DNA from: Barnesiella sp.
Lineage (GTDB): Bacteria > Bacteroidota > Bacteroidia > Bacteroidales > Muribaculaceae
Assembly (NCBI GenBank): GCA_014801075.1
Contig: JAAVEW010000037.1
Coordinates: 1-54,077, forward strand
Length of the DNA: 54,077 nucleotides
Direction: 5' to 3'
Below are positions 34,011 to 44,309 of the stretch, one piece after another; positions within the stretch are counted from its first letter, which is position 1, and each line of letters begins with the position of its first letter. The notes beneath the pieces are model-generated. The model did not search any database and was not told the origin of the DNA. It worked only from the letters and a program-made list of their open reading frames with translations. The translations under genes were made by a program, and so were the position numbers.

Positions 34011-35108
34011 CTATTTATCGCAGAGAGCGTAGATGTGGTCGACGATGCGGTCGTCGGCAGCGGGGAGTCCCATTGCCTTGACGTTGGCGGCGAGAGCGGC
34101 GAGGCGGTCGGGGTCGGCGAGCAATCCGTTCACGGTGTCGGCGAGCTGTGCTGTGGCATCGGCGTCGAGTATCATGACGGCGGCATCGCGTTCCACGAGA
34201 GCCAGAGCGTTTTTGCGCTGATGGTCCTCGGCCACATTGGGCGAGGGGATGAGTATGGCGGGAGTGCCCACGAGCTGCAGTTCGGAGATGGTGCTTGCTC
34301 CGGCACGCGACACAATCACGTCGGCGGCACGGTACACGAGGTCCATGCGGCTCACGAAGGCCATTGCCTGCACGTCCTTCTTGCCTTCGGCGGCGGGGAG
34401 ACAGTCGTCGGCGTAGTATTTGCCTGTCTGCCAGAGTATCTGGGCGCCGGTAGCTGTAATCTTGTCCATCGAAGCCTTGATAGCCTCGTTGATGGTGCGT
34501 GCGCCGAGCGAACCGCCTACCACGGCCACGAGAGGACGCTCTGGGTCGAAACCGAGAAGCCGTTTGGCCTCAGCGCGGTCGACGGCACACTGTGTGATGG
34601 CCTCGCGCACGGGGTTGCCCGTCATTACTATCTTGTCGGCGGGGAAGAAACGGTCCATGTGCTCGTAGGCCACGCAGATGCAGCCGGCGTGCTTGCCGAG
34701 GTGCTTGTTGGTGACACCGGCATAGGAGTTCTGCTCCTGAATGAGGGTGGGGATACCGAGTTTCTGCGCCATCATCAACGTAGGGCCTGAGGCATAACCT
34801 CCTACGCCCACGGCGATGTCGGCACCGAAGTCGCGTATTATCTTGCGGGCCTTGCGACGGCTCTTGTAGAGTTTCCAAAGCACTTTGAAGTTGCGCCACA
34901 GGCGTTTGCGGTCGAAGCCCATCACTTCGAGGCCTTCTATATCATATCCGGCGGCGGGCACGCGCTCCATCTCCATGCGGCCCTTGGCGCCCACGAAGAG
35001 AATCTTGACCTCGGGGTCGCGGCGGCGCAGCGCATTGGCTATCGAGATGGCGGGGAATATGTGGCCTCCCGTGCCTCCTCCGCTTATTATTACCTTCTTT
35101 ACACTCAT
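34011..35108 (-). CDS. murG: UDP-GlcNAc transferase MurG
   Basis: This 365-residue GT28 enzyme makes lipid II from lipid I at the inner face of the membrane. The Gly-rich acceptor loop is GGGTGGH (10-16), and the donor loop includes VVGGSLGARTINEAI and SRAGASTISELQLVGTPAILIP. Confidence 0.97.
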   Translation of the reverse strand: MSVKKVIISGGGTGGHIFPAISIANALRRRDPEVKILFVGAKGRMEMERVPAAGYDIEGLEVMGFDRKRLWRNFKVLWKLYKSRRKARKIIRDFGADIAVGVGGYASGPTLMMAQKLGIPTLIQEQNSYAGVTNKHLGKHAGCICVAYEHMDRFFPADKIVMTGNPVREAITQCAVDRAEAKRLLGFDPERPLVAVVGGSLGARTINEAIKASMDKITATGAQILWQTGKYYADDCLPAAEGKKDVQAMAFVSRMDLVYRAADVIVSRAGASTISELQLVGTPAILIPSPNVAEDHQRKNALALVERDAAVMILDADATAQLADTVNGLLADPDRLAALAANVKAMGLPAADDRIVDHIYALCDK

Positions 35109-35157
35109 ATTATATAATTATATAAGTTATGATGTTCTATATATGATGTTTGTTATA

Positions 35158-36576
35158 TCAGTTGTTTCCGATCTGGGTGGGGTTGACGGCGTTGAGTTCG
35201 TCTGGGAGCTCGGCCTCGGAACGGGTGTTCTTCTTGTTGCCGACGGTCGATACATAGCGGCTGATACTGAGCATAATGCCGAATGCAAGCGACGTAACGA
35301 GCATCGACGTACCACCCTTTGAAATCATGGGCAGCGGCTGTCCCGACACGGGGAATACACCCGTGTTGATAGCCATGTGAAAGAGCGCCTGAAACACTAT
35401 CATCACCGCCATGCCGAGCACCAGCATCGAGGAGAACGCCCTGTCGCAGCGGCTTGCGATAACGCCCGCTCGCCCCAACAGCGAGAGGTAGATGACGAGC
35501 AGGAAGAGTCCGCCTACAAGGCCGAGGTCCTCCACCACAATAGAATATATATAGTCGGAGAATGCGAGGGGCAGACGCGCCGTCTCGCGCGAGTTGCCGG
35601 GGAGCACGCCGAGCACGCCGCCGTTGGCCTGCGCCATGTAGGCGTACATCTCCTGGCGGTTCTCCGCCGTGATAGGCATGTTGTAGAGCGGCTCGTCACT
35701 GTTGTAGCGGGCGAGACGCGATTTCCATATACCGCCTCGGTCAACCGTTTTCTTGTTGCCCTCTGCGTCGACACCGCTCTCCATGATGGTCTCCACGTCC
35801 TGCGCCTCGGTGTTCATCTTGTGATACAGGGCGAAGCCGCCGGCCATGCCGTAGAACAGCAGCAGCAGGCCGAACTTGCGCCACTGGATACCGCCTATAA
35901 GCATCATCGAGAGGCTTATGGCCATGAGCAGCAGCGTGTTGGTCAAACCCTGAGAGAAGAGCAGCAGGGAGAAGATACACACGAATATGGCGCACCACAC
36001 CACGCCCTTGGTCCTGACCCCGTTGGGCTCCTGATTGCGCGACATGATGTAGGCGATGACGAGTACGGCCGACATCTTAAGCATCTCCGACGGTTGTATC
36101 TGTATGCCCAACAGCGAGAAACTTCGTCGCGCACCGTTGATAATCTGACCGTTGAATAACACGTAGAGCATCGCGAGAATACTTAGCCCGACGACCCAGG
36201 GGGTGAGTATGACGAAATATTTCAGCTTGACGCGCGACACGCCGATACAGATTACGATGCCTATGACGAGCATCATAAGGTGGCGCAGCAGCGGGCCGAA
36301 GATATTGCCCGAACTTACCTCGCGCGACGAGGCGCTGTAAAGCTCCACTACCGAGATAAGGCAGAGGGCCACGTAGAATGCTACGAGATATTTGTCGGGT
36401 TTCGGGCGCGGGGTGGCTACGCTGTCGCTGCGGCGTGTACTCTCCTTGGCCGCGGTGTCGTCGGCCGGAGCCTTGGGCGCCGATTTCGTGGCGGCGGGAG
36501 TGTCGGCTGCGGCAGCGCGGTTGCTGTGGCGTGGAGGAGCGCCGGCGGCGCGGAGCATATCATCAAGTTCTGACAT
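35158..36576 (-). CDS. ftsW: SEDS peptidoglycan polymerase FtsW
   Basis: This 472-residue SEDS protein has about ten membrane helices (from ~64). Family marks are INGARRSFSLLGIQIQPSE and INTGVFPVSGQPLPMISKGG. It polymerises glycan strands at the septum with FtsI. The first ~60 residues are an unusual Ala/Pro/Ser-rich soluble tail. No start codon downstream would remove the tail without cutting the first helix badly, so the tail is kept. Confidence 0.95.
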   Translation of the reverse strand: MSELDDMLRAAGAPPRHSNRAAAADTPAATKSAPKAPADDTAAKESTRRSDSVATPRPKPDKYLVAFYVALCLISVVELYSASSREVSSGNIFGPLLRHLMMLVIGIVICIGVSRVKLKYFVILTPWVVGLSILAMLYVLFNGQIINGARRSFSLLGIQIQPSEMLKMSAVLVIAYIMSRNQEPNGVRTKGVVWCAIFVCIFSLLLFSQGLTNTLLLMAISLSMMLIGGIQWRKFGLLLLFYGMAGGFALYHKMNTEAQDVETIMESGVDAEGNKKTVDRGGIWKSRLARYNSDEPLYNMPITAENRQEMYAYMAQANGGVLGVLPGNSRETARLPLAFSDYIYSIVVEDLGLVGGLFLLVIYLSLLGRAGVIASRCDRAFSSMLVLGMAVMIVFQALFHMAINTGVFPVSGQPLPMISKGGTSMLVTSLAFGIMLSISRYVSTVGNKKNTRSEAELPDELNAVNPTQIGNN

Positions 36577-36615
36577 TGTTGTCTTTGCGAGGTAAAATGG
36601 TGCTTGGATAGGTGA

Positions 36616-37965
36616 TTATTTCTTGTCGGTGTTGAGGGCACGGACACGCTCCTTGAACTGACGGCCGCGGTCCTCGTAGCTCTTGAAGAGGTCGAAGCTG
36701 GCGCAGCAGGGGGAGAGGAGCACTGTGTCACCGTCGACGGCTATCTCGCGGCAGGCAGCCACGGCGTCGTCGATAGAGTGGGTGTCGATTACCTTGACTC
36801 CGCGGGGAGCGAAGAAGTCGATAATCTTGGCATTGTCCTTGCCCATGGCCACGATGGCTTTCACTTTGTCGTCGACGAGCTGCGCTATCTCGCTGTAGTC
36901 GTTGCCTTTATCTTTGCCGCCGAGAATGAGCACGGTGTTCTTGTTCATGCTTTCGAGGGCATACCAGCAGGAGTTGACGTTGGTAGCCTTGGAGTCGTTG
37001 ATGTAGCGCACGCCGTCGACGGTAGCCACATATTCCAGACGGTGTTCTACGCCTTCGAAGTCGCTGAGCGAGCGGCGTATATCATCGTTCTTTATGTCGA
37101 GCAGGCAGGCCGAGAGACCGGCGGCCATCGAGTTGAACAGGTTGTGGAGGCCGTTGAGGGCGAGGTCGGCGCGGGGCATCGACACTTTGTCGTCAGGGGT
37201 GTCGAGGATAAGACGGTCGTCGGCGTCGATATAAGCCTTGCTGCCCTCCTCCTGATGCTCCGAGAAGGGGAAGAGGCGGGCCTCGGTGACTACGTGTTTG
37301 AGCTGGGCCTGAATTACGGGGTCATCCTCCCAGAATATGAAGGCATCCTCGCCGGTAAGGTTCTGCAGAATGCGGAACTTGGCATCGACATAGTTCTGAA
37401 ACTTGTAGTCGTAGCGGTCGAGGTGGTCGGGGGTGATGTTCATAATCACGGCAATGTTGGCGCGGAAGCGGTACATGTTCTCAAGCTGGAAAGAGCTGAG
37501 TTCGATTACGTAGACATCGTGCTTGTCGTTGGCCACCTGCAGGGCGAGGCTCTGACCCACGTTGCCGGCGAGACCCACGTTAATGCCCGCGTTGCGGAGT
37601 ATGTGGTAGGTGAGCAGTGTAGTGGTGGTCTTGCCGTTGGAGCCGGTGATGCACACCATCTTGGCGTCGGTGTAGCGTCCGGCAAATTCTATCTCGGAAA
37701 TGACGGGAATGTTTTTGGAGAGAATTTTCTTCACGATGGGAGCCGTGGGGGGAATGCCGGGGCTTTTCACCACCTCGTCGGCGTTGATGATGTGCGATTC
37801 GGTGTGCTGTCCGCTCTCGAAGGGAATGCCGTTCTCGCGAAGCATCTCTTCATATTTGGGGGCAATCGTTCCCGCATCACTGAGGAAAACGTCCATGCCG
37901 AGTTTTTTGCCGAGGATGGCGGCTCCTGCGCCGCTTTCTCCTCCTCCGAGTATTACCAGTCTCAT
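36616..37965 (-). CDS. murD: UDP-MurNAc-L-alanine-D-glutamate ligase
   Basis: This 449-residue Mur ligase adds D-Glu. GGGESGAGAA near 7-16 marks the UDP domain and GSNGKTTTT at 108-116 is the P-loop. NITPDHLDRY follows as the middle-domain signature, and the C-terminal domain has INDSKATN. Confidence 0.97.
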   Translation of the reverse strand: MRLVILGGGESGAGAAILGKKLGMDVFLSDAGTIAPKYEEMLRENGIPFESGQHTESHIINADEVVKSPGIPPTAPIVKKILSKNIPVISEIEFAGRYTDAKMVCITGSNGKTTTTLLTYHILRNAGINVGLAGNVGQSLALQVANDKHDVYVIELSSFQLENMYRFRANIAVIMNITPDHLDRYDYKFQNYVDAKFRILQNLTGEDAFIFWEDDPVIQAQLKHVVTEARLFPFSEHQEEGSKAYIDADDRLILDTPDDKVSMPRADLALNGLHNLFNSMAAGLSACLLDIKNDDIRRSLSDFEGVEHRLEYVATVDGVRYINDSKATNVNSCWYALESMNKNTVLILGGKDKGNDYSEIAQLVDDKVKAIVAMGKDNAKIIDFFAPRGVKVIDTHSIDDAVAACREIAVDGDTVLLSPCCASFDLFKSYEDRGRQFKERVRALNTDKK

Positions 37966-38027
37966 ATGTTCTGATTATATAATTTGTGATTAATCTTATA
38001 GGGTTATTAAGTGCCTGTTGCGGGGCG

Positions 38028-39293
38028 TTAACGTATTTTGAGCGACACGAAGGTCAGCGCCGCCAGTATGATACATACAATCCAGAAGCGCACCACGATT
38101 TTCGATTCGGGCACTGCGGCGTGGGGGCGCTGTATGATGCAGTCGATGGAGCCGTCGCCCGCCTTCTGGTAGTGGTGGTGGAGCGGCGTCATCTTGAACA
38201 TGCGCCGTGTCTTGCCCGTGAAGCGGCGCGTCAGTTTGCAGGTGAGCACCTGCACTATCACCGAGAGGTCCTCGAGATAGAAGAGCAGGCAGAGCAGCGG
38301 CAGCAGGAACTCTTTGTGTATCAGGATTGCGAACACGGCGATGATGCCGCCGAGCGTGAGGCTGCCCGTGTCGCCCATGAATACCTGCGCCGGGAAGGCG
38401 TTGTACCACAGGAAACCGATAAGGGCGCCGATGAATGCCGACATATATACCACCATCTCTTCCGAGCCGGGGATATACATGATGTTGAGGTAGGAGGAGT
38501 ATATCACGCTGCCTCCGAGATAGGCCATTGCGGCCAGAGCCACACCTATGATGGCCGAGCACCCGGTGGTCAGTCCGTCGAGGCCGTCCATGAGGTTGGC
38601 ACCGTTGGAGGTGGCTGTGATGATGAAGATGGTGACGAGGATAAAGAGTATCCAGCCGCCGGTTTCGGCGTTATCGCCGAGCCACTGTGTCAGGTCGCTG
38701 TATTCAAAGTTGTGTTCCTTGACGAAGGGGATGGTTGTCTGCGTTGACTTGACGTCGTTGCCCTCGTAGGTGATTTCGACAATCTCGTTGGAGTCGATGC
38801 TGCGCACCTCGTGGTTCTCGCGTATCACGATGTCGGGGCTGACGTACATGGTGATGCCCACGATGAGTCCGAGGCCCACCTGGCCTATAATCTTGAATTT
38901 GCCCTGAAGTCCGTCCTTGTTGTGCTTGCGTATCTTCATGTAATCATCAAGAAACCCGATGCAGCCGAGCCACAGGGTGGAGATGAGCAGCAGTATCATG
39001 TAGATGTTCTTGAGATTGCCCACGAGCAGACACGGCACGAGGATGGCCACGATGATGATGATACCGCCCATGGTGGGAGTGCCGGTCTTTTTCATCTGTC
39101 CTTCGAGGCCGAGGTTGCGCACTATCTCGCCTACCTGCATGAGCTGCAGGCGGTTGATGATGCGGCGGCCAATGACGGTGGCGATGAAGAGCGACAGCAC
39201 CATCGCTATCACCGAGCGGAATGTGATATAGTCCATGAGTCGTGCACCCGGCACGTTGGCGTCCTGTAATTTCTCGAAAATAAAATATAGCAT
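38028..39293 (-). CDS. mraY: Phospho-MurNAc-pentapeptide transferase MraY
   Basis: This 421-residue integral membrane enzyme makes lipid I from UDP-MurNAc-pentapeptide and undecaprenyl phosphate. Signature residues are TPTMGG, DDYMKI, NGANLMDGLDGLTTG, MGDTGSLTLGG and MFKMTPLHHHYQ. Length is larger than E. coli MraY (360), mainly by a loop around residues 190-220, a feature common in Bacteroidetes. Confidence 0.97.
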   Translation of the reverse strand: MLYFIFEKLQDANVPGARLMDYITFRSVIAMVLSLFIATVIGRRIINRLQLMQVGEIVRNLGLEGQMKKTGTPTMGGIIIIVAILVPCLLVGNLKNIYMILLLISTLWLGCIGFLDDYMKIRKHNKDGLQGKFKIIGQVGLGLIVGITMYVSPDIVIRENHEVRSIDSNEIVEITYEGNDVKSTQTTIPFVKEHNFEYSDLTQWLGDNAETGGWILFILVTIFIITATSNGANLMDGLDGLTTGCSAIIGVALAAMAYLGGSVIYSSYLNIMYIPGSEEMVVYMSAFIGALIGFLWYNAFPAQVFMGDTGSLTLGGIIAVFAILIHKEFLLPLLCLLFYLEDLSVIVQVLTCKLTRRFTGKTRRMFKMTPLHHHYQKAGDGSIDCIIQRPHAAVPESKIVVRFWIVCIILAALTFVSLKIR

Positions 39294-39390
39294 AGTAGGA
39301 ATTGCTCTGTTGAAACGGTCCTGTGAATTTCGGTCCTCTCTGTAGTTATACTGTTATTTAATCGGTTATCATGCAGTTGCTCGGGGAGTG

Positions 39391-40860
39391 TCAGCAGTTG
39401 GTTGCGGCGAACACTTCGGCCACCACCTCGCGGTCGTCGAAGTGATGCTTCACGCCCTTGATTTCCTGATAGTCCTCGTGGCCTTTGCCGGCGATGAGGA
39501 TTACGTCGCCCTTGCGTGCGAGCGCGGCTGCCATGCGTATGGCCTCGCGGCGGTCGGCGTTGACGAGGGTGCGTGCCGCGAGTTCGGGGTCGGAGACTCC
39601 GGCGCGCATGTCGTCGAGAATGTCGGCCGGCTCCTCGAAGCGGGGGTTGTCGGAGGTGAGTATCAGGCGGTCGCTGCGCAGGGCTGCTTCGCGTGCCATG
39701 ATGGGTCGCTTGCCCTTGTCGCGGTTGCCGCCGGCACCTACCACGGTGATGATATTGCCTGTGGTGCCTATCACCTCTCGGATGGCTTCAAGCACATTGA
39801 CCACGGCGTCGGGAGTGTGGGCGTAGTCGACGATGGCGGTCACTCCGGCGGGGGAGTGGATGGTCTGGAAACGTCCGGCCACGGGCACGAGCAAGCTCAT
39901 GCGGCGCAGCACTTCCTCCTTGTCCCAGCCGAGCATTATCGAGGCACCGTAGACGGCGGTGAGGTTGTAGGCGTTGAAACGGCCGGTGAAGAGCACGTGG
40001 ACTTCGTTGCCGTTGAAGCTCATGAGAGTGCCGTCAAGGCGGCTCTCGATGATGCGGCCGCGGAAATCGGCCATGGCGCGCAGCGAGTATGAGAGACGGC
40101 GGGCGCGGGTGTTCTGCAACATCACTTCGCCCACCTTGTCGTCGATGTTGGTGATGGCGAAGGCCTCGGCGGGGAGCATGTCGAAGAATGATTTCTTGGC
40201 GGCGAGATATGCGTCAAAAGTCTTGTGATAGTCGAGATGGTCGCGGGTGAGGTTGGTGAAGATACCTCCGGCGAAGGTGAGTCCGGCGATGCGGTGCTGG
40301 TCGGCGGCGTGGGAGCTGACTTCCATAGCGGCGTATTCGCAACCCTCCTCCACCATCTCGTGCAGGAGCATGTTGATGGTAAGCGGGTCGGGCGTGGTCT
40401 GCTTGGCGGGCACGGCGCGGGTGTCGACGTAGTTGCACACGGTGGAGAGGAGTCCGGCTTTGTGGCCTCCCAGTCGTGCCATCTCGTAGATGAGGGTGGC
40501 GGTGGTGGTCTTGCCGTTTGTGCCGGTGACGCCTACGAGTTTGAGGCGGCGCGACGGGTTGCCGTACCACTGCGAGGCGAGTTGGCCGAGAGCTATGGCC
40601 GAGTTCTCTACCTGTATGTAGGTGACGCCGTCGAAGAGGGTGTCGGGCATAGTCTCCACCACGATGGCTGCCGCGTGCTTGTCAGCGAGGCCGGGGATGA
40701 AGCTGTGGCCGTCGACGGTCACGCCTCTGACGGCTACGAACATGGAGTCGGCGGCGACGTTGCGCGAGTCGGCGGTGAGGAGTGTCACCGTGCGGTCAAC
40801 GGGGCCTGTTACTTTGACGGGATTGATGGCGCTTATCAGGTGCGCGAGGTTATGTTGCAT
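39391..40860 (-). CDS. murE: UDP-MurNAc-tripeptide synthetase (meso-DAP adding)
   Basis: This 489-residue Mur ligase has its P-loop GTNGKTTT at 113-120. The motif DNPR at 404-407 indicates meso-diaminopimelate as the added amino acid, as expected for a Gram-negative wall. It lies 56 bases after ftsI. Confidence 0.97.
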   Translation of the reverse strand: MQHNLAHLISAINPVKVTGPVDRTVTLLTADSRNVAADSMFVAVRGVTVDGHSFIPGLADKHAAAIVVETMPDTLFDGVTYIQVENSAIALGQLASQWYGNPSRRLKLVGVTGTNGKTTTATLIYEMARLGGHKAGLLSTVCNYVDTRAVPAKQTTPDPLTINMLLHEMVEEGCEYAAMEVSSHAADQHRIAGLTFAGGIFTNLTRDHLDYHKTFDAYLAAKKSFFDMLPAEAFAITNIDDKVGEVMLQNTRARRLSYSLRAMADFRGRIIESRLDGTLMSFNGNEVHVLFTGRFNAYNLTAVYGASIMLGWDKEEVLRRMSLLVPVAGRFQTIHSPAGVTAIVDYAHTPDAVVNVLEAIREVIGTTGNIITVVGAGGNRDKGKRPIMAREAALRSDRLILTSDNPRFEEPADILDDMRAGVSDPELAARTLVNADRREAIRMAAALARKGDVILIAGKGHEDYQEIKGVKHHFDDREVVAEVFAATNC

Positions 40861-40916
40861 ATCGTTGAGTATTCGTTTATACGATTTATATCATCGGGGT
40901 TGAGGGTTTCACTTTG

Positions 40917-43040
40917 TCAGGAGCATGAGAGGGTGAGCATTATTGTCTTATCCCCCACGAGCTGCTGGTGCCTGACGCGTCCGGAGCCGCGGAATTTCAC
41001 GGTGTAACCGGCCTTTTCGAGCACTGCGAGGGCGTCGCGGAAACTCATGTTGGTCACCGAGGGCATCGACGTGTCGCCGTAGTTGCCTTTGGGGGTCGAT
41101 ATCACGCGGGCCTGCAGCGGGCCGGAGATGGCGGAGCGGAGCAGGGTGTAGTCGCCGGGACGGGCGGGGGCGTTGATTACGGGGGGTGCCGGCGAGGCGG
41201 GAACGTTGTCGTGGAAGTCGGTGGTGTTGCCGAGCATGCCGCGGGAGTACATCTTCTCGGCCACGTTCTGCATCACCGTGCCGGAGCAGGCGGCGGCGCC
41301 GAGCAGGTCCTTGCGCGGGTGGTAGGTGAGTACCATCATTGAGTAGCGTGGATTGTCGGCGGGGAAGAAGCCGCAGAACGCGAGGCGTTTCTTGGCGTGG
41401 TCATACTGCTTGGTGACGGTGTCGAGGTTGTAGCATGTGCCGGTCTTTCCGGCCAGAGGCACGCGGCAGTTCTTGAGGCGGCGTGCGGTGCCGCGGCTGC
41501 CGTCGACCACGCGGCGCAGCATTGTGCGCAGTTTGGCGGCGTTCTCCTCAGAGCATATGCGGTCGCGGATATATGACACGGGAATCACGGAGTCAACGCC
41601 GTCGCGGCTCAGGCCTTTGACCAGTCGCGGGCGCACGTAGCGGCCGCCGTTGGCTATGGCGTTGTAGACCGAGAGGGTGTAGAGCGGGGGGATGGCGGTG
41701 GCGTAGCCGAAGCACATGCGCGACATGTCGAGACGGCTCGGGTTGTGGTGTATGCGCGGACGCTCCTCCTCGTAGATGCCTGAGTTCATCTTCTCGAAGA
41801 AGCCAATGTCGTCGAAGCGGCGCACGAAGGCTGCGGGGTCTTTGTCAAAGCCGCGCACTATGATGCGGGCCATACCGATGTTTGACGACTCCTCGATGAC
41901 TCCGGCCACGGTGAGCTGCGAGTTGAAGTGGGAGTCGGTGATGGCGCGTCCGCCGCCGTAGGGGAATGAGCCGCCGATGGGTATCACTTCGTCGATGTTG
42001 TTGACGAGGCCGTCCTCAAGGGCAAACATCATGGATATAGGTTTCACTACTGAGCCGGGTTCATAGGCCACGACGGCGCGGTTGTAGGCTTCGATGTACC
42101 TGCCGTCCTTGTCGCGCTCAAGGTTGGAGATGGCCTTGATGTCGCCGGTGGCTACCTCCATGAGCACTGCCGACCCCCATTCGGCCTGGCAGCTGTCGAG
42201 GATGAGGTTGAGTTCCTGTTCCAGAATATCCTGGAGGGTGATGTCGATGGTGGTTGTGACGTTCCAGCCGGCTGTGGCGGGCACGTCGGTCCAGTTGCCT
42301 ATACGGTTGGTGAAGGGGACGCGCTTGTAGGTGCCGGGCACGCCGTAGAGGAGGGAGTCGAGTGCCTTTTCGAGGCCTGAGATGCCGTGAATCTCCTTGC
42401 AGGTCTTGGTCTGGCCCACGCGGCCGATACTGCGTCGGGCCATGTCGCCGTATGGGCAGTCGCGCTTCATGTAGGGTTCCTCGATGAGTCCCGTCTTGTT
42501 GCGGTTGGGCATGTTGAAGAAGGGGAAGGTGCGGAAGAGTTCGAGGTCGGCATACGATATGCGGCTGAGCAGGCGGTAGCTGCGCGATTTCTTCTGGGCG
42601 GTGTATTGTTTCTGCAACGCTTCGCGCCAGCCGTCCTTGTCATGCTCCGGGAAGTGGAGGGCGAGGCTGTCGCAGAGGGCTTCGAGGTTTTCGACAAATG
42701 CTTTGCCGGCGAATGCTTCGGAACCGAAGTCGACGCGCACGTCGTAGTATTGGAGGTTGGTTACCAGCACAGTGCCGTCGGCAGCGAGGATGTCGCCGCG
42801 CACGGGGGCTATGGTGTCGATGTGTTGCAGTTCGGCCGAGGCCTTTTTGTCCCAGTGGTCGGAGTCGACCACCGTGGTGCGGAACAGTTTGTAGCCTATC
42901 GCTACGGCAAAGAGGAGTATGCCGAGGGTGATAAGCACATAGCGGAACATTATGTGCTTCAGGTTGTTGCCTCTTTTCTTGCGGGGTGAGGGGCTGCCTG
43001 CGGAAGCTGATTTGCGGTTGTTCGGCTTATACTGTTTCAT
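40917..43040 (-). CDS. ftsI: Septal transpeptidase FtsI with C-terminal PASTA domain
   Basis: This 707-residue class B penicillin-binding protein has an N-terminal membrane helix (~31-50) and a dimerisation region. The transpeptidase has S330-V-V-K, SSN at 385-387 and KTG at 532-534. A PASTA-like domain spans ~640-707. It cross-links septal peptidoglycan with FtsW. Its ATG overlaps the ftsL stop codon (ATGA). Confidence 0.95.
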   Translation of the reverse strand: MKQYKPNNRKSASAGSPSPRKKRGNNLKHIMFRYVLITLGILLFAVAIGYKLFRTTVVDSDHWDKKASAELQHIDTIAPVRGDILAADGTVLVTNLQYYDVRVDFGSEAFAGKAFVENLEALCDSLALHFPEHDKDGWREALQKQYTAQKKSRSYRLLSRISYADLELFRTFPFFNMPNRNKTGLIEEPYMKRDCPYGDMARRSIGRVGQTKTCKEIHGISGLEKALDSLLYGVPGTYKRVPFTNRIGNWTDVPATAGWNVTTTIDITLQDILEQELNLILDSCQAEWGSAVLMEVATGDIKAISNLERDKDGRYIEAYNRAVVAYEPGSVVKPISMMFALEDGLVNNIDEVIPIGGSFPYGGGRAITDSHFNSQLTVAGVIEESSNIGMARIIVRGFDKDPAAFVRRFDDIGFFEKMNSGIYEEERPRIHHNPSRLDMSRMCFGYATAIPPLYTLSVYNAIANGGRYVRPRLVKGLSRDGVDSVIPVSYIRDRICSEENAAKLRTMLRRVVDGSRGTARRLKNCRVPLAGKTGTCYNLDTVTKQYDHAKKRLAFCGFFPADNPRYSMMVLTYHPRKDLLGAAACSGTVMQNVAEKMYSRGMLGNTTDFHDNVPASPAPPVINAPARPGDYTLLRSAISGPLQARVISTPKGNYGDTSMPSVTNMSFRDALAVLEKAGYTVKFRGSGRVRHQQLVGDKTIMLTLSCS

Positions 43041-43381
43041 TGGGCGATGTGAAGTTTGTAGGGGGGTTGGTCACGGTGGGTTAGGTCGAGTCCGGCCTCA
43101 CGGATGTTTTTCTGCATTGTTTTCTCGCGTATGGAGTTCATGTAGACGCTCTTCTGGCGTATGCGCTCCGACTTGACCACTTCGAGTTCTTTGTTGAGCC
43201 GCTGTATGCTCTCCATAGCGGTGAGGCACTGGTAGCGGTTGGTGATATATATCATGACGAGGATGACGAGGGCGAGGATGATGCCCCAGTTGCGGCTGAA
43301 AAAGCGCGTTGAGAGCCAGCGGCCGCGCACTGCGTCGCCTATCAGTGAATTTTTCTTTTTGCGGGTGGTCTTTGTCGTCAT
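43037..43381 (-). CDS. ftsL: FtsL-like division protein
   Basis: This 114-residue small bitopic protein has a basic N-terminus, one membrane helix (~35-57; ILALVILVMIYITN) and a coiled-coil region (LNKELEVVKSERIRQK). Position between rsmH and ftsI and layout match FtsL, which bridges FtsQ to FtsW/FtsI. An upstream in-frame start at 43534 overlaps rsmH and encodes a Ser/Pro-rich segment, so the ATG at 43381 is chosen (4 bases after rsmH). Confidence 0.85.
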   Translation of the reverse strand: MTTKTTRKKKNSLIGDAVRGRWLSTRFFSRNWGIILALVILVMIYITNRYQCLTAMESIQRLNKELEVVKSERIRQKSVYMNSIREKTMQKNIREAGLDLTHRDQPPYKLHIAQ

Positions 43382-43385
43382 CGTG

Positions 43386-44294
43386 TCAGAGTTTGGCCGC
43401 CACGCGGAGTTTGGCGCTTCGCGAGCGCGGATTGCGTTCCACCTCTTCGTCGTCGGGGACGATGGGGCGTGATGTGAGGAGCTTGAAGGGGGAGAGGTTG
43501 CGGCCGAAGAAGTCCTTGTTCTCGCGTCCTTCAAAGTTGCCGGTGCGGAAGAAGTTCTTCACCAGGCGGTCCTCAAGCGAGTGGTAGGTGATGACGGCTA
43601 TGCGGCCTCCGGGGCGAAGCAACCGCAGGGCGCCCTGCAGCAGTGCTTCGAGGGCGTCGAGCTCGTGGTTGACCTCGATGCGGAGTGCCTGGAAGAGTTT
43701 GGCAAGCTCTTTCTTCTGACGCGCGGGGTCGATGAGGGGGCCTGTGACTTCGAGCAGTCGCTCTATGGTGTCGATTGGGGCGTTGGCGCGGGCCTTCACT
43801 ATGGCCGAGGCTACGCGGCGGGCGTTCTTGATTTCGCCCAGGAGGTAGAAGATGTCGGCGAGCCGCTCTTCGGGATAGGTGTTGACAACGGTGGCGGCGG
43901 TCAGCGAGCCGCTGCGGTTCATGCGCATGTCGAGGGGACCGTCCCAGCGGAATGAGAAGCCGCGGTCGGGGTCGTCGAAATGGTGGAACGACACGCCGAG
44001 GTCGGCGAGGATGCCGTCGACGGAGTCAACGCGGTAGTAGCGCATGAAGTTGACGATGTAGCGGAAGTTGGAGTGTACGATGGTGAACCGTGCATCGGTC
44101 ATGGCGCGGCTCACGGCGTCCATGTCCTGGTCGAAGCCGTAGAGATGGCCCTCCGGCGATAGCTTTTCGATGATGGCGCGCGAGTGGCCTCCGCCACCGT
44201 AGGTTACGTCGATGTAGGTGCCGTCGGGGTGGATGTCGAGGGCGTCGATTGTCTGAGGCAACAGGGCGGGTATGTGGTAAACAGCTTCCGGCAT
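43386..44294 (-). CDS. rsmH: 16S rRNA (cytosine1402-N4)-methyltransferase RsmH
   Basis: This 302-residue SAM-dependent methyltransferase modifies C1402 of 16S rRNA at the ribosomal P site. The SAM loop is DVTYGGGGHSRAI, then GILADLGVSFHHFD and the C-terminal ITYHSLEDRLVKNFF. It is the first gene of the dcw cluster. mraZ, which commonly precedes it, is absent. Confidence 0.96.
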   Translation of the reverse strand: MPEAVYHIPALLPQTIDALDIHPDGTYIDVTYGGGGHSRAIIEKLSPEGHLYGFDQDMDAVSRAMTDARFTIVHSNFRYIVNFMRYYRVDSVDGILADLGVSFHHFDDPDRGFSFRWDGPLDMRMNRSGSLTAATVVNTYPEERLADIFYLLGEIKNARRVASAIVKARANAPIDTIERLLEVTGPLIDPARQKKELAKLFQALRIEVNHELDALEALLQGALRLLRPGGRIAVITYHSLEDRLVKNFFRTGNFEGRENKDFFGRNLSPFKLLTSRPIVPDDEEVERNPRSRSAKLRVAAKL

Positions 44295-44309
44295 GTAAGA
44301 GATTGTTTT

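Noticed and set aside
33396-34790. 464-codon plus-strand open frame
   Set aside because: It is antisense to murC and murG, its product has no recognisable domain, and it follows from the GC bias of the minus-strand genes.
36778-37974. 398-codon plus-strand open frame opposite murD
   Set aside because: Shadow of murD with no family resemblance or own promoter.
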